DNA of 24,661 nucleotides from Clostridiales bacterium. GTDB lineage: Bacteria > Bacillota > Clostridia > Oscillospirales > CAG-382. The position numbers and the translations under genes were made by a program. The notes beneath the pieces are model-generated. The model was not told the DNA's origin. It worked only from the letters and a program-made list of their open reading frames with translations, and did not search any database. Each line of letters starts with the position of its first letter. The stretch's first letter is position 1. The stretch lies in the NCBI GenBank assembly GCA_004553575.1, contig SFLA01000019.1:1-24661 (forward strand), written 5' to 3'. Below are positions 1-7,929 of the stretch, in pieces.

Positions 1-84
1 GGATTCTGCCGCCTTGTTCAGAGACCCGAGCCGTGCGACCTCAACCGCGTATTTCATATGCAATAAGTTCAGACGGATCACCAT
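1..84 (-). CDS. LysR-family transcriptional regulator, N-terminal fragment
   Basis: Reading the minus strand from the ATG at 84 gives 28 codons, in frame to the window edge, with no stop. The translation includes MKYAVEVARLGSLNKAAES, the typical first helix and turn of the LysR winged helix-turn-helix, where aromatic/VEVA..GS..KAAE is the family hallmark. Only the first DNA-binding helices are present; the effector domain lies outside the window. The start is uncertain: the ATG at 84 has an AAGG directly against it, and a TTG or the ATG at 57 are alternatives, but LysR proteins commonly begin about ten residues before the KYAVEVA segment, which favours 84. A good promoter lies just upstream. 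The target cannot be told from this fragment; it may regulate genes left of the window. Confidence 0.75.
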   Translation of the reverse strand, partial: MVIRLNLLHMKYAVEVARLGSLNKAAES

Positions 85-115
85 CCTTAAATACTTGTTT
101 CGCAGTAACGGATTT

Positions 116-144
116 ATTTTAACATTTTTTGCGGAATAAATCAA
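116..144 (-). promoter_or_regulatory. Sigma-A type promoter for the LysR-family gene
   Basis: On the minus strand TTGATT (139-144) and TAAAAT (116-121) are separated by exactly 17 bases. Transcription would start near 109, about 25 bases before the regulator start codon at 84. Confidence 0.6.
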
Positions 145-145
145 C

Positions 146-183
146 ATAATCCGAAATCCGGATTCAGTTTTTGATTATCGGAT
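146..183. promoter_or_regulatory. Inverted repeats upstream of the LysR-family promoter (possible operator)
   Basis: Two 6-base arms face each other: ATAATC at 146-151 with GATTAT at 173-178, and the overlapping ATCCGA at 149-154 with TCGGAT at 178-183. Between them lies the perfect palindrome AATCCGGATT (155-164). The cluster begins just behind the -35 element of the LysR-type gene, where such regulators commonly bind. That these repeats bind the regulator is inference. The rest of 184-265 shows no gene or other recognisable signal. Confidence 0.3.
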
Positions 184-264
184 GTGCGGCTTAAATGGTT
201 TTCGCACGTTTTACGTACTCTTTTCTTCCTGCGGTTCGTCCTTAACCCCTTTTCCCGCCCGGAA

Positions 265-297
265 AAAGCAAAAAAGACCGGAGCTTCCCGGTCTTTT
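265..297 (-). terminator. Intrinsic terminator downstream of the 355-1344 gene
   Basis: A perfect 10-base stem (AAAAGACCGG at 272-281 with CCGGTCTTTT at 288-297) closes a 6-base loop. On the minus strand it is followed by a run of T (complement of the A run at 269-275) and further T-rich sequence. It sits about 58 bases past the minus-strand stop at 355. The symmetric A/T flanks mean it could also stop transcription on the plus strand. Confidence 0.8.
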
Positions 298-354
298 GTT
301 AAACACATGGGGGTCGGCTTATCCTATGCGGGTGCGCCTGTCTTTTATAAAACG

Positions 355-1344
355 TTATTGTTCAAAGTTATTCAGCATATCGTAAATGACCGGCTGCGAA
401 TAATCATCCTGGTATAGTACGATTTCGGTCGTACGGTTCCAAATCAGAGATATACGGAACCAGATACAGCTTTTCTCTCCGTTTTTCTTAACGCCGAACC
501 GCCAGCCGTAATGGTCGGCAAGCAGGCGGGCAAGCATAAGGTCAAGATATTTGTCGCCGTATTCGCACAGCGTGAGCAGCCGGTCGGTATCGCTGCAGAG
601 CGGAGCGAACATCTCGGCAATCTCGGTGCCGTCACAGGTAAAACTCACCGTGACTTCGGTTCCGCACAGCTCTTTGAATATCTTTATACAGCGCAGAGAC
701 TGCTTGCATTTCAGCATGCAGGACACTATCGCCGAAAGCAGCATGTAGAAATCGTGCAGGTTCAGGTCGGCGAATACACAGTCTCTTTCCGGGGTATAAA
801 GAATCTCGGGCTTACCGAGCACATCGGTAGCTTGACGGGCAAACGAACCGAGTTGAGTTCCAACCTCGATTCGTCTCACCGTGTCGTCGCCTATCGTGTT
901 GAAGATGCGAATCATCTCGTTGAAGTGCAGGCGGTAGCGCGATTTTTCGCTGTATATCTTCTTCACGTCGGGAGCGGATATCTGTGCGAAGGCGGCTTCG
1001 AGAAATTCGTTGTTCTTTTCGTTAAGCGAAATAATCCGATCGTACACGGCAGCGGAGAAGCTGTTTATCCTGATTATACAGCAGTCTTCCTCGCGCTTGG
1101 CGAATCCGGATACACCCGGAGAGAAGGTGAAGTTCACCCTCATCGCCTCGCCCGGATTCAAACGCGACAAAGCGAGAAATTCGGGTTTGAAAATATAGTA
1201 ACGCAGCGACGATGCCTTTCTGAACGGCGTTGCCGGAGTGTCAGAAGCCTTGTTCCTCCAAATAATTCTCAGCCGCGTATCAGTTATCACGGAAGGAACG
1301 TCGGAATCACTGAGCGCGTTGATGTAACGATCGATGATGTTCAT
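355..1344 (-). CDS. Degenerate PAS/histidine-kinase-like cytosolic protein (hypothetical)
   Basis: 329 residues from the ATG at 1344, chosen because AGAGGGAAATA precedes it and because an upstream in-frame ATG at 1395 lies inside the promoter. No signal peptide or membrane segment is seen. Residues about 15-45 (VPSVITDTRLRIIWRNKAS) read like the start of a PAS sensor domain. A helical middle, about 130-185, resembles a dimerisation/phosphoacceptor region but shows no clear H-box. The C-terminal third resembles a kinase ATPase domain: a DxNLHDFYMLLSAIVSCML segment sits where the N-box should be but lacks its conserved Asn, and YLDLMLARLLADHYGW resembles the late G-box helix. I infer a sensor or signalling protein that has lost kinase chemistry. 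The family is not recognised with certainty, and the gene is transcribed alone. Confidence 0.6.
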   Translation of the reverse strand: MNIIDRYINALSDSDVPSVITDTRLRIIWRNKASDTPATPFRKASSLRYYIFKPEFLALSRLNPGEAMRVNFTFSPGVSGFAKREEDCCIIRINSFSAAVYDRIISLNEKNNEFLEAAFAQISAPDVKKIYSEKSRYRLHFNEMIRIFNTIGDDTVRRIEVGTQLGSFARQATDVLGKPEILYTPERDCVFADLNLHDFYMLLSAIVSCMLKCKQSLRCIKIFKELCGTEVTVSFTCDGTEIAEMFAPLCSDTDRLLTLCEYGDKYLDLMLARLLADHYGWRFGVKKNGEKSCIWFRISLIWNRTTEIVLYQDDYSQPVIYDMLNNFEQ

Positions 1345-1366
1345 TATTTCCCTCTTATTCGAGGTA

Positions 1367-1395
1367 ATTGTAGCAGAAATTTTGCAAATTGTCAA
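1367..1395 (-). promoter_or_regulatory. Strong sigma-A promoter for the 355-1344 gene
   Basis: Minus-strand TTGACA (1390-1395) and TACAAT (1367-1372) are separated by 17 bases, one mismatch in total from consensus. The predicted start near 1360 leaves a leader of about 16 bases with the ribosome binding site at 1349-1354, which fixes the gene start at 1344. Confidence 0.8.
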
Positions 1396-1482
1396 TATAA
1401 AATAAAAATTTATACATATTTTGTTTTCAAAAATTTCAATTTTTGTTTTCCCTGTGAAAAAAACGTAAGGTTTGCGTTTTTA

Positions 1483-1511
1483 TTGACAGAATAAAAACCT
1501 ATATGTAAAAG
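1483..1511 (+). promoter_or_regulatory. Possible upstream plus-strand promoter
   Basis: TTGACA at 1483-1488 is followed after 17 bases by TAAAAG at 1506-1511. It would add about 130 bases of leader to the Mrp gene. The surrounding stretch 1396-1600 is AT-rich up to about 1510 and holds no open frame that I would call a gene. Confidence 0.3.
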
Positions 1512-1607
1512 TGCGTATAACCGTTTCCGGGGTTATAATCATCGGCAGGACGCGGTATACTCCTTTTTGTTTTACGTGATTAGCGGATATTGCCGGTGTC
1601 GCGGTGC

Positions 1608-1636
1608 TTGACTTGACGGCACTTAAGTGTTATTAT
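1608..1636 (+). promoter_or_regulatory. Promoter for the Mrp/NBP35 gene
   Basis: TTGACT (1608-1613), 17 bases, TATTAT (1631-1636). The start point would fall near 1643, close to the ribosome binding site GGAAGGAG at 1642-1649. That leaves a very short leader, so TTGACG at 1613 with TATACA at 1634 (15-base spacing) is a weaker alternative. Confidence 0.55.
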
Positions 1637-1657
1637 ACACGGGAAGGAGTGATAGTT

Positions 1658-2491
1658 ATGAGCGACGGTTGCACTCACGACTGCTCAACCTGTTCTGAGA
1701 ATTGCTCGGAGCGGGAGCGGCAGGAGGATATGAGCGCGCACCTTAATCAGTATTCAAGGGTCGGAAAAGTTATCGGAGTGGTAAGCGGAAAGGGCGGCGT
1801 AGGAAAGAGCCTCGTCACCTCGATGTTAGCCGTGTTCACACGCCGGCTCGGATACAAGACGGCGATACTCGATGCAGATCTTACCGGGCCTTCCATTCCG
1901 TCGGCGTTCGGCATACACGAAAAGGCGGCGGGCAGCGATCTGGGCATACTACCGGCGGTTTCAAAGACGGGAATAGAGATAATGTCCGTTAATCTTCTGC
2001 TCGAAAACGAAACCGATCCGGTCGTATGGCGCGGTCCGGTTATTGCCGGTGTGGTAAAACAGTTCTGGACGGACGTCGTATGGAACGATGTAGATTTCAT
2101 GTTCGTCGATATGCCTCCCGGAACCGGCGATGTTCCGCTTACCGTCTTTCAGTCGCTTCCGGTGGACGGTATAGTCATCGTCACCTCGCCTCAGGAGCTG
2201 GTCGGGATGATAGTCGGCAAGGCGGTCAACATGGCAAAGCTGATGAATGTTCCGATACTCGGATTGGTCGAGAATTTCGGTTATTACCGTTGCCCTGACT
2301 GCGGAAGCATTCACCATCCGTTCGGTACCGGCAGGGTGGATTTCGCCGCGAAGGAATACGGAATCGGCACGGTGTGCAGGCTTCCGATAGACCCGGTGTT
2401 CGCCGCGTCCGCCGATAAAGGGACGATCGAGCTGTCCGAGGAAAACGAGCTTGCAGGTCTGGCAAAGAAGATAACCTCTGAGCTGAATTAA
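1658..2491 (+). CDS. mrp: Mrp/NBP35 family P-loop ATPase, Fe-S cluster carrier
   Basis: 277 residues from the ATG at 1658, which has GGAAGGAG 8 bases upstream; an earlier in-frame ATG at 1604 lies within the promoter and is rejected. The N-terminus carries four cysteines in MSDGCTHDCSTCSENC, like the N-terminal ferredoxin-type cluster of NBP35 proteins. The deviant Walker A motif GKGGVGKS sits at about residues 47-54, the MPPGTGDV segment at about 150, and a CPDC pair near residue 210 matches the bridging-cluster site of the family. Such proteins act in the cytosol as dimers that hold and transfer a [4Fe-4S] cluster using ATP. The gene stands alone between two divergent or convergent neighbours. 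In the purine operon PurF is a likely Fe-S client, but any functional link is speculative. Confidence 0.92.
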   Translation: MSDGCTHDCSTCSENCSERERQEDMSAHLNQYSRVGKVIGVVSGKGGVGKSLVTSMLAVFTRRLGYKTAILDADLTGPSIPSAFGIHEKAAGSDLGILPAVSKTGIEIMSVNLLLENETDPVVWRGPVIAGVVKQFWTDVVWNDVDFMFVDMPPGTGDVPLTVFQSLPVDGIVIVTSPQELVGMIVGKAVNMAKLMNVPILGLVENFGYYRCPDCGSIHHPFGTGRVDFAAKEYGIGTVCRLPIDPVFAASADKGTIELSEENELAGLAKKITSELN

Positions 2492-2527
2492 AAAGAGCCG
2501 GCACTTCCGATGAAGTGCCGGCTCTTT
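2492..2527. terminator. Bidirectional terminator between mrp and fhs
   Basis: A 16-base perfect stem (2492-2507 with 2512-2527) closes a CGAT loop. It is flanked by A residues on the left and a T-rich run (TTTGTTTTTGTTTT) on the right. It begins directly after the mrp stop and lies 10 bases past the end of the opposing fhs gene, so it can stop both transcripts. Confidence 0.92.
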
Positions 2528-2537
2528 GTTTTTGTTT

Positions 2538-4205
2538 TCAGAACAGACCCTTAATAACTCCGTTGTCATCCACGTCGATACGCTCGGCGGCGGGCGATTT
2601 GGGCAGACCGGGCATTGTCATTATATCGCCGGTCAGAACGACTATGAAGCCCGCTCCGGCTGATACGCGCACATTCTTAACACTTACGGTAAAGCCCTCC
2701 GGAGCTCCGAGCAGTGCGGGGTTATCGGAAAAGCTGTACTGCGTTTTTGCAATACAGACGGGCAGTCCGCCGTATCCCAACGCCTCGAGCGAGGCAATCT
2801 GCTTTTTTGCGGCCGGCGTGACGGATATACCTTCTCCGCCGTAAACGCGGCGAACGACTGCGGTTATTTTGTTTTCGATGGTATCGTTTGAATCGTAGCA
2901 GAGCCTGAAATCGCTGTCGGTTTCGCACAGCCGTACCACTTCCTCGGCAAGATCGGTTCCGCCCTTGCCTCCGTCCGCCCATACGGTGGATATAATCGCC
3001 TTAACGCCGAGCTCGGCGCAGCGCTCCGTAACCATGCGAACCTCCGCATCGGTATCGTCCGGGAAACGGTTTACGGCTACGACGGCGGGCAGTCCGTACA
3101 CGCCGGTGATGTTGGCTACATGACGCAGCAGATTCGGCAAGCCCTTTTCCAGTGCCTCAAGATTTTCGGTTTTAAGCTCGGTTTTTGCAAGACCTCCGTG
3201 CATTTTAAGCGCACGCACGGTAGCGACAATGACCGCGGCGTCCGGACGCAGGCCGGCACAGCGGCATTTGATATCAAGGAACTTCTCGGCTCCGAGATCG
3301 GCGCCGAAGCCCGCCTCCGTAACCGCGTAATCACCCAGTCTCATGGCCATTTTTGTTGCGGTTACCGAATTACAGCCGTGAGCGATGTTCGCAAACGGAC
3401 CTCCGTGCACCAGTGCGGGGGTACCCTCGAGCGTTTGCACGAGGTTCGGCTTGAGCGCATCCTTAAGCAGGGCGGTCATCGCGCCCTCGGCTTTAAGCTG
3501 ACCGGCGGTGACCGGCTTTTCGTCGTAGGTGTAGCCGATGACTATTCGCGCAAGTCTCGCTTTAAGATCGGCTATCGATTCAGACAGGCAAAGCACCGCC
3601 ATTATTTCGGAAGCGACGGTTATATCGTAGGAATCCTCACGCGGGGTACCGTTCACCCGTCCGCCCAGACCGTCCACGACGAATCTGAGCTGCCGGTCGT
3701 TCATGTCCACACAGCGGTGCCAGGTTATGCGGCGGGGGTCGATTCCCAGTGAATTACCCTGATAGATGTGGTTATCTATCATTGCGGCGAGCAGGTTGTT
3801 TGCCGCGCCTATCGCGTGGAAATCTCCGGTGAAGTGGAGATTAATATCTTCCATCGGGACTACCTGCGCATATCCTCCGCCTGCGGCTCCGCCCTTTATG
3901 CCGAAAACCGGACCGAGCGACGGCTCGCGCAGAGCGACCACGACATTTTTGCCGATACGTGACAAACCGTCGGCGAGACCGATAGTGGTAGTCGTCTTGC
4001 CCTCGCCCGCCGGTGTCGGGGTCATGGCGGTAACAAGAATAAGCTTGCCTTTCTTGCCGGTCTGCTTTTTAAGCAGCGACAGGTCTATCTTCGCTTTGTA
4101 CCGTCCGTATTGCTCAAGGTACTCTTCATCTATGCCCGCCCTGTATGCAATATCGGTTATGGGCTTCATTTTTACCGACTGAGCGATTTCGATATCACTA
4201 AGCAT
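2538..4205 (-). CDS. fhs: Formate-tetrahydrofolate ligase
   Basis: 555 residues, the usual length for this family. It makes 10-formyl-THF from formate, ATP and THF in the cytosol. The nucleotide-binding loop TPAGEGKTTTT is at residues 64-74, followed by conserved family segments such as GGAAGGGYAQVVPMEDINLH near residue 110, the NRFPDDT region and GDIMTMPGLPK near the C-terminus. The start at 4205 has GAGGAG 9 bases upstream, within the 15-base gap after purL, so it is almost certainly the last gene of the purine operon. That position fits its product, the formyl donor for PurN and the AICAR transformylase encoded upstream. In acetogens the same enzyme serves the Wood-Ljungdahl pathway; here the context points to purine supply. 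Confidence 0.97.
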   Translation of the reverse strand: MLSDIEIAQSVKMKPITDIAYRAGIDEEYLEQYGRYKAKIDLSLLKKQTGKKGKLILVTAMTPTPAGEGKTTTTIGLADGLSRIGKNVVVALREPSLGPVFGIKGGAAGGGYAQVVPMEDINLHFTGDFHAIGAANNLLAAMIDNHIYQGNSLGIDPRRITWHRCVDMNDRQLRFVVDGLGGRVNGTPREDSYDITVASEIMAVLCLSESIADLKARLARIVIGYTYDEKPVTAGQLKAEGAMTALLKDALKPNLVQTLEGTPALVHGGPFANIAHGCNSVTATKMAMRLGDYAVTEAGFGADLGAEKFLDIKCRCAGLRPDAAVIVATVRALKMHGGLAKTELKTENLEALEKGLPNLLRHVANITGVYGLPAVVAVNRFPDDTDAEVRMVTERCAELGVKAIISTVWADGGKGGTDLAEEVVRLCETDSDFRLCYDSNDTIENKITAVVRRVYGGEGISVTPAAKKQIASLEALGYGGLPVCIAKTQYSFSDNPALLGAPEGFTVSVKNVRVSAGAGFIVVLTGDIMTMPGLPKSPAAERIDVDDNGVIKGLF

Positions 4206-4220
4206 TTCGGATTCTCCTCG

Positions 4221-7200
4221 TTATATTCTGTAATAATTCACCGCGGCGCGGAACATTCCTATATCGTATATTCCGGGTACGTTGCGGCAAAGGTACTTTC
4301 CGGTACGCTCGGAATGACCCATTTTGCCGAACACCCTGCCGTCCGGAGAGGTTATACCCTCAACGGCGGCGGTGCTGTCGTTGGGATTGAACCGTACGTC
4401 ACACGAAGGATTACCCGTATCGTCGACATATTGTGTGGCTATCTGTCCTGCCGCGGCGAGACGGCTTATCCATTCTTCTGAGGCGCGGAATCTGCCCTCG
4501 CCGTGCGAAACGGGAACCGTGAATATTTCACCGGGTTCGGTCTCGCTGAGGAACGGCGACAGATTCGAGCATACGCGGGTTCGTACCAGCCTTGACTGGT
4601 GCCGTCCTATGGTGTTGAAGGTAAGCGTGGGGGAATCGGGGTCGGGGTCGCGTATCTCGCCGTAAGGCAGAAGTCCGAGTTTTATCAGCGCCTGGAATCC
4701 GTTGCAGATACCGCACATAAGTCCGTCCCGCTCGTTGAGCAGTCGCATTACGCTGTCCTTAACCTCCGCTCCGCGGAAGAACGCCGTAATGAACTTGCCG
4801 CTTCCGTCCGGCTCGTCGCCTCCGGAAAACCCGCCGGGAATGAATATGATCTGTGACGAATCGGCTTTCTTTGCAAAAGACTCGGCGGATTCGGCGACGG
4901 AACGCGGCGACAGGTTGTTGATTATGAATATATCCGGCTCGGCGCCCGCGTCTTCAAGCACTCTTGCGGTGTCGTATTCGCAGTTGGTTCCGGGGAATAC
5001 GGGTATAAGCACCTTCGGCCTGGAAATTCCGATCTTCGGAGCTACGCGGGTGACAGCTTTATGCGTAAACGCCGGAATATCGCGCTTCTCCTGCACTATA
5101 TTGCAGGGATATACGCTTTCAAGCCTGCCCTCCCATACCGCTTGTACTTCATCAAGCGATACGGCTTCGTCGCCGCGCGTAAAGCTGCGGGTATCGGATA
5201 CGGTGCCGACCGGAATTCCGACGGAGTCCGCTTCCGGAGAAAGCTCGAGCAGGAACGACCCGTACGAGGTACCGAAGAGCAAAAGGTCGGGATATGCGGG
5301 ATCAAAGTCAAATCCGAATCCGTTGCCGACCGCCATTTTTATTACGGCTTCCGCGGTTCCGCCGCCTACCGGAGTCCAGGCTGATACAGCCTTTCCGGAG
5401 CGAAGCAGACCGGTCACCTGCGAATACAGCTTTTTAAGCGAATCCGCATTGGGAAGTCCGTCGGAGCCGTATTCCGGCATAAGATGAACGACTCTGTTTC
5501 CGGCGCGCTTGAACTCCGGAGATACCGCTTCGTCCGCTTTGCCGGTGGTTACCGCAAAGGATACAAGCGTCGGAGGAACATCGATATTCTCAAAGCTGCC
5601 GCTCATGGAGTCCTTTCCGCCGACAGCGGCCGTTCCGAGTTCTTTCTGTGCGCGCAGAGCGCCGAGCAGAGCGGAAAACGGCTTGCCCCAGCGGGAGGGA
5701 TCCTTCATGGGTTTTTCAAAATATTCCTGGAAGGTAAGGTATACGTCGCTGAACTCCGCGCCGGAGGCAATAAGCTTCGATACCGATTCCACCACCGCGA
5801 GATATGCGCCGTGATACGGGCTCTGCTCGCTGATTACGGGGTTAAAGCCCCACGCCATATACGAGCAGGTGCTTGTGTGTCCGTGCTCGAGCGGAATCAG
5901 GTTAACCGTAGCCTGCGGAGGCGTAAGCTGGTTTTTGCCGCCGAACGGCATAAGCACCGTGCCCGAACCGATAGTTGAATCGAACCGCTCGGAGAGCCCG
6001 CGTCTTGAGCAGACGTTAAGATTTCCGGCGACCGAAACAAGGTTCTTAACGAAACCTTCTTCGGGTATATCGGCGGCGATATTTACGGCGGGGAAGGGGC
6101 GTACCGTAATATGCTTGGGCGCTCCGTTGGAATTAAGAAATTCACGCGGTATATCGACAACCGTGTTTCCGTTCCAGTACATGGTGAGTCTCGGCTCTTC
6201 GGTGACGGATGCAATAACGGTTGCTTCGAGATTTTCGGATCCGGCGAGTAAAATGAAGTCGTTAACGTCTTCTTTTGCGACAACGACCGCCATGCGCTCC
6301 TGCGATTCGGATATTGCGAGCTCGGTGCCGTCAAGTCCTTCGTACTTTTTGGGAACGGCGTCAAGATTAATCTTCAGACCGTCGGCAAGTTCGCCGACGG
6401 CGACCGAAACTCCGCCCGCTCCGAAATCGTTGCAGCGTTTTATCATAAGCGACGCCCGGGGGTTGCGGAACAGTCTCTGAAGCTTGCGCTCTTCGGGCGC
6501 ATTGCCCTTCTGCACCTCGGCTCCGCAGGCGGAAAGCGATTTTTCCGTATGCGATTTTGAAGATCCGGTTGCACCGCCGCAGCCGTCGCGTCCGGTACGT
6601 CCGCCGATAAGTATTACGGCGTCGCCGGGGATCGGACGTTCGCGCCGCACGTTGCTCACCGGTACTGCGCCGATAACAGCGCCGATCTCCATGCGCTTTG
6701 CGACATAACCGGGATGATATATTTCGTCAACCTGACCGGTGGCAAGTCCTATCTGGTTTCCGTACGAGGAATATCCGGCTGCTGCCGCGGTAACGATTTT
6801 ACGCTGAGGCAGCTTGCCGGGAAGGGTATCGGAAAGCGGCACCGTCGGGTCGCCGGCTCCGGTAACTCTCATGGCCGCATAAACATAAGCACGCCCGGAC
6901 AGCGGGTCGCGTATAGCGCCGCCGATACAGGTCGCGGCTCCTCCGAACGGCTCGATTTCGGTCGGGTGGTTGTGAGTCTCGTTCTTGAACAGAAGCAGCC
7001 AATCCTCGTCTCCCCGTTCGGTCGTAACCTTTATCTTTACCGTGCAGGCGTTTATCTCTTCGGATTCGTCGAGCTTGTCCAACAGCCCCTTGGATTTAAG
7101 GTATTTCGCACCGATAGTGCCGATATCCATCAGCGTTACCGGTTTGGTACGTCCTAACTCTCTGCGTGTGGACAGATAATCCTCATATGCCGCTTTTATT

Positions 7201-7922
7201 ACCGGGTCGTCTGTTACGACCGAATCTATTTCCGTCAGGAATGTGGTATGACGGCAGTGATCCGACCAGTAGGTATCGATCATTCTTAGCTCGGTAAGGG
7301 TGGGGTCCCTGCCCTCGGTGCGGAAGAAATCGCGGCAGAACCGCACATCATCGGCGTCCATCGCGAGCGAGTAATCCGAAAGCACCCGTGCGAGTCCGTC
7401 CTCGTCAAGGGCGGTAAAACCGGTAAGCACGGGCACCGAATGCGGAATATCGCAGGCAATATGCAGCGATTCCGGCTTTTCCTGCGCCGCTTCACGGCTT
7501 TCGACCGGGTTGATCACATAGTGCTTCACCGCGGCAAGTTCTTCTTCCGAAACGCTTCCGTACAGTGCATATACCTTCGCGGTGCGTATTACCGGCTTTT
7601 CTCCGCAGGAGATGAGCTGGATACACTGCGCGGCGCTCTCGGCTCGCATATCGAACTGACCGGGCAGATATTCGGCCGCAAACACAGCCGCGTCATCTCC
7701 CACGGGGAGCTCGTCGTACACCTCGTCGAGCTGAGGCTCGGAAAATACTGTTGCGACCGCTCTGCCGAACAGATCGGCGGATATGCCCTCGGCGTCGTAG
7801 CGGTTGAACAGGCGTACCGCCGTTACCGATTCAATACCGAGAAGACCGCGTATATCGGAAAGCAGCGCGTCCGCTTCCGGCGCAAGGCCGGGCTTTTTTT
7901 CTACGAAGATTCTGTATACCAT
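4221..7922 (-). CDS. purL: Phosphoribosylformylglycinamidine synthase, single-chain
   Basis: 1233 residues, the fused form in which the PurS-like, synthetase and glutaminase parts are one chain. It converts FGAR, ATP and glutamine to FGAM. The N-terminal PurS-like part covers about residues 1-150. The linker motif DTYWSDHCRHTTF is at 216-228 and the ATP-site motif FKNETHNHPTEIEPF at 312-326. The C-terminal class I glutaminase begins near 985 with VLIPVFPGTNCEYDTARV. Its nucleophile is Cys1073 in GICNGFQ, and His1203 and Glu1205 in GHSER complete the triad. The start at 7922 has GAGG within the preceding purD stop region. purD ends 7 bases upstream and fhs begins 15 bases downstream. No damage is seen. 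Confidence 0.97.
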   Translation of the reverse strand: MVYRIFVEKKPGLAPEADALLSDIRGLLGIESVTAVRLFNRYDAEGISADLFGRAVATVFSEPQLDEVYDELPVGDDAAVFAAEYLPGQFDMRAESAAQCIQLISCGEKPVIRTAKVYALYGSVSEEELAAVKHYVINPVESREAAQEKPESLHIACDIPHSVPVLTGFTALDEDGLARVLSDYSLAMDADDVRFCRDFFRTEGRDPTLTELRMIDTYWSDHCRHTTFLTEIDSVVTDDPVIKAAYEDYLSTRRELGRTKPVTLMDIGTIGAKYLKSKGLLDKLDESEEINACTVKIKVTTERGDEDWLLLFKNETHNHPTEIEPFGGAATCIGGAIRDPLSGRAYVYAAMRVTGAGDPTVPLSDTLPGKLPQRKIVTAAAAGYSSYGNQIGLATGQVDEIYHPGYVAKRMEIGAVIGAVPVSNVRRERPIPGDAVILIGGRTGRDGCGGATGSSKSHTEKSLSACGAEVQKGNAPEERKLQRLFRNPRASLMIKRCNDFGAGGVSVAVGELADGLKINLDAVPKKYEGLDGTELAISESQERMAVVVAKEDVNDFILLAGSENLEATVIASVTEEPRLTMYWNGNTVVDIPREFLNSNGAPKHITVRPFPAVNIAADIPEEGFVKNLVSVAGNLNVCSRRGLSERFDSTIGSGTVLMPFGGKNQLTPPQATVNLIPLEHGHTSTCSYMAWGFNPVISEQSPYHGAYLAVVESVSKLIASGAEFSDVYLTFQEYFEKPMKDPSRWGKPFSALLGALRAQKELGTAAVGGKDSMSGSFENIDVPPTLVSFAVTTGKADEAVSPEFKRAGNRVVHLMPEYGSDGLPNADSLKKLYSQVTGLLRSGKAVSAWTPVGGGTAEAVIKMAVGNGFGFDFDPAYPDLLLFGTSYGSFLLELSPEADSVGIPVGTVSDTRSFTRGDEAVSLDEVQAVWEGRLESVYPCNIVQEKRDIPAFTHKAVTRVAPKIGISRPKVLIPVFPGTNCEYDTARVLEDAGAEPDIFIINNLSPRSVAESAESFAKKADSSQIIFIPGGFSGGDEPDGSGKFITAFFRGAEVKDSVMRLLNERDGLMCGICNGFQALIKLGLLPYGEIRDPDPDSPTLTFNTIGRHQSRLVRTRVCSNLSPFLSETEPGEIFTVPVSHGEGRFRASEEWISRLAAAGQIATQYVDDTGNPSCDVRFNPNDSTAAVEGITSPDGRVFGKMGHSERTGKYLCRNVPGIYDIGMFRAAVNYYRI

Positions 7923-7929
7923 CCGTTTA

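Noticed and set aside
511..1494. 327-codon open frame on the plus strand
   Set aside because: Runs opposite the 355-1344 gene and through its promoter into AT-rich intergenic DNA; no ribosome binding site. The minus-strand gene has matching promoter, ribosome binding site and terminator.
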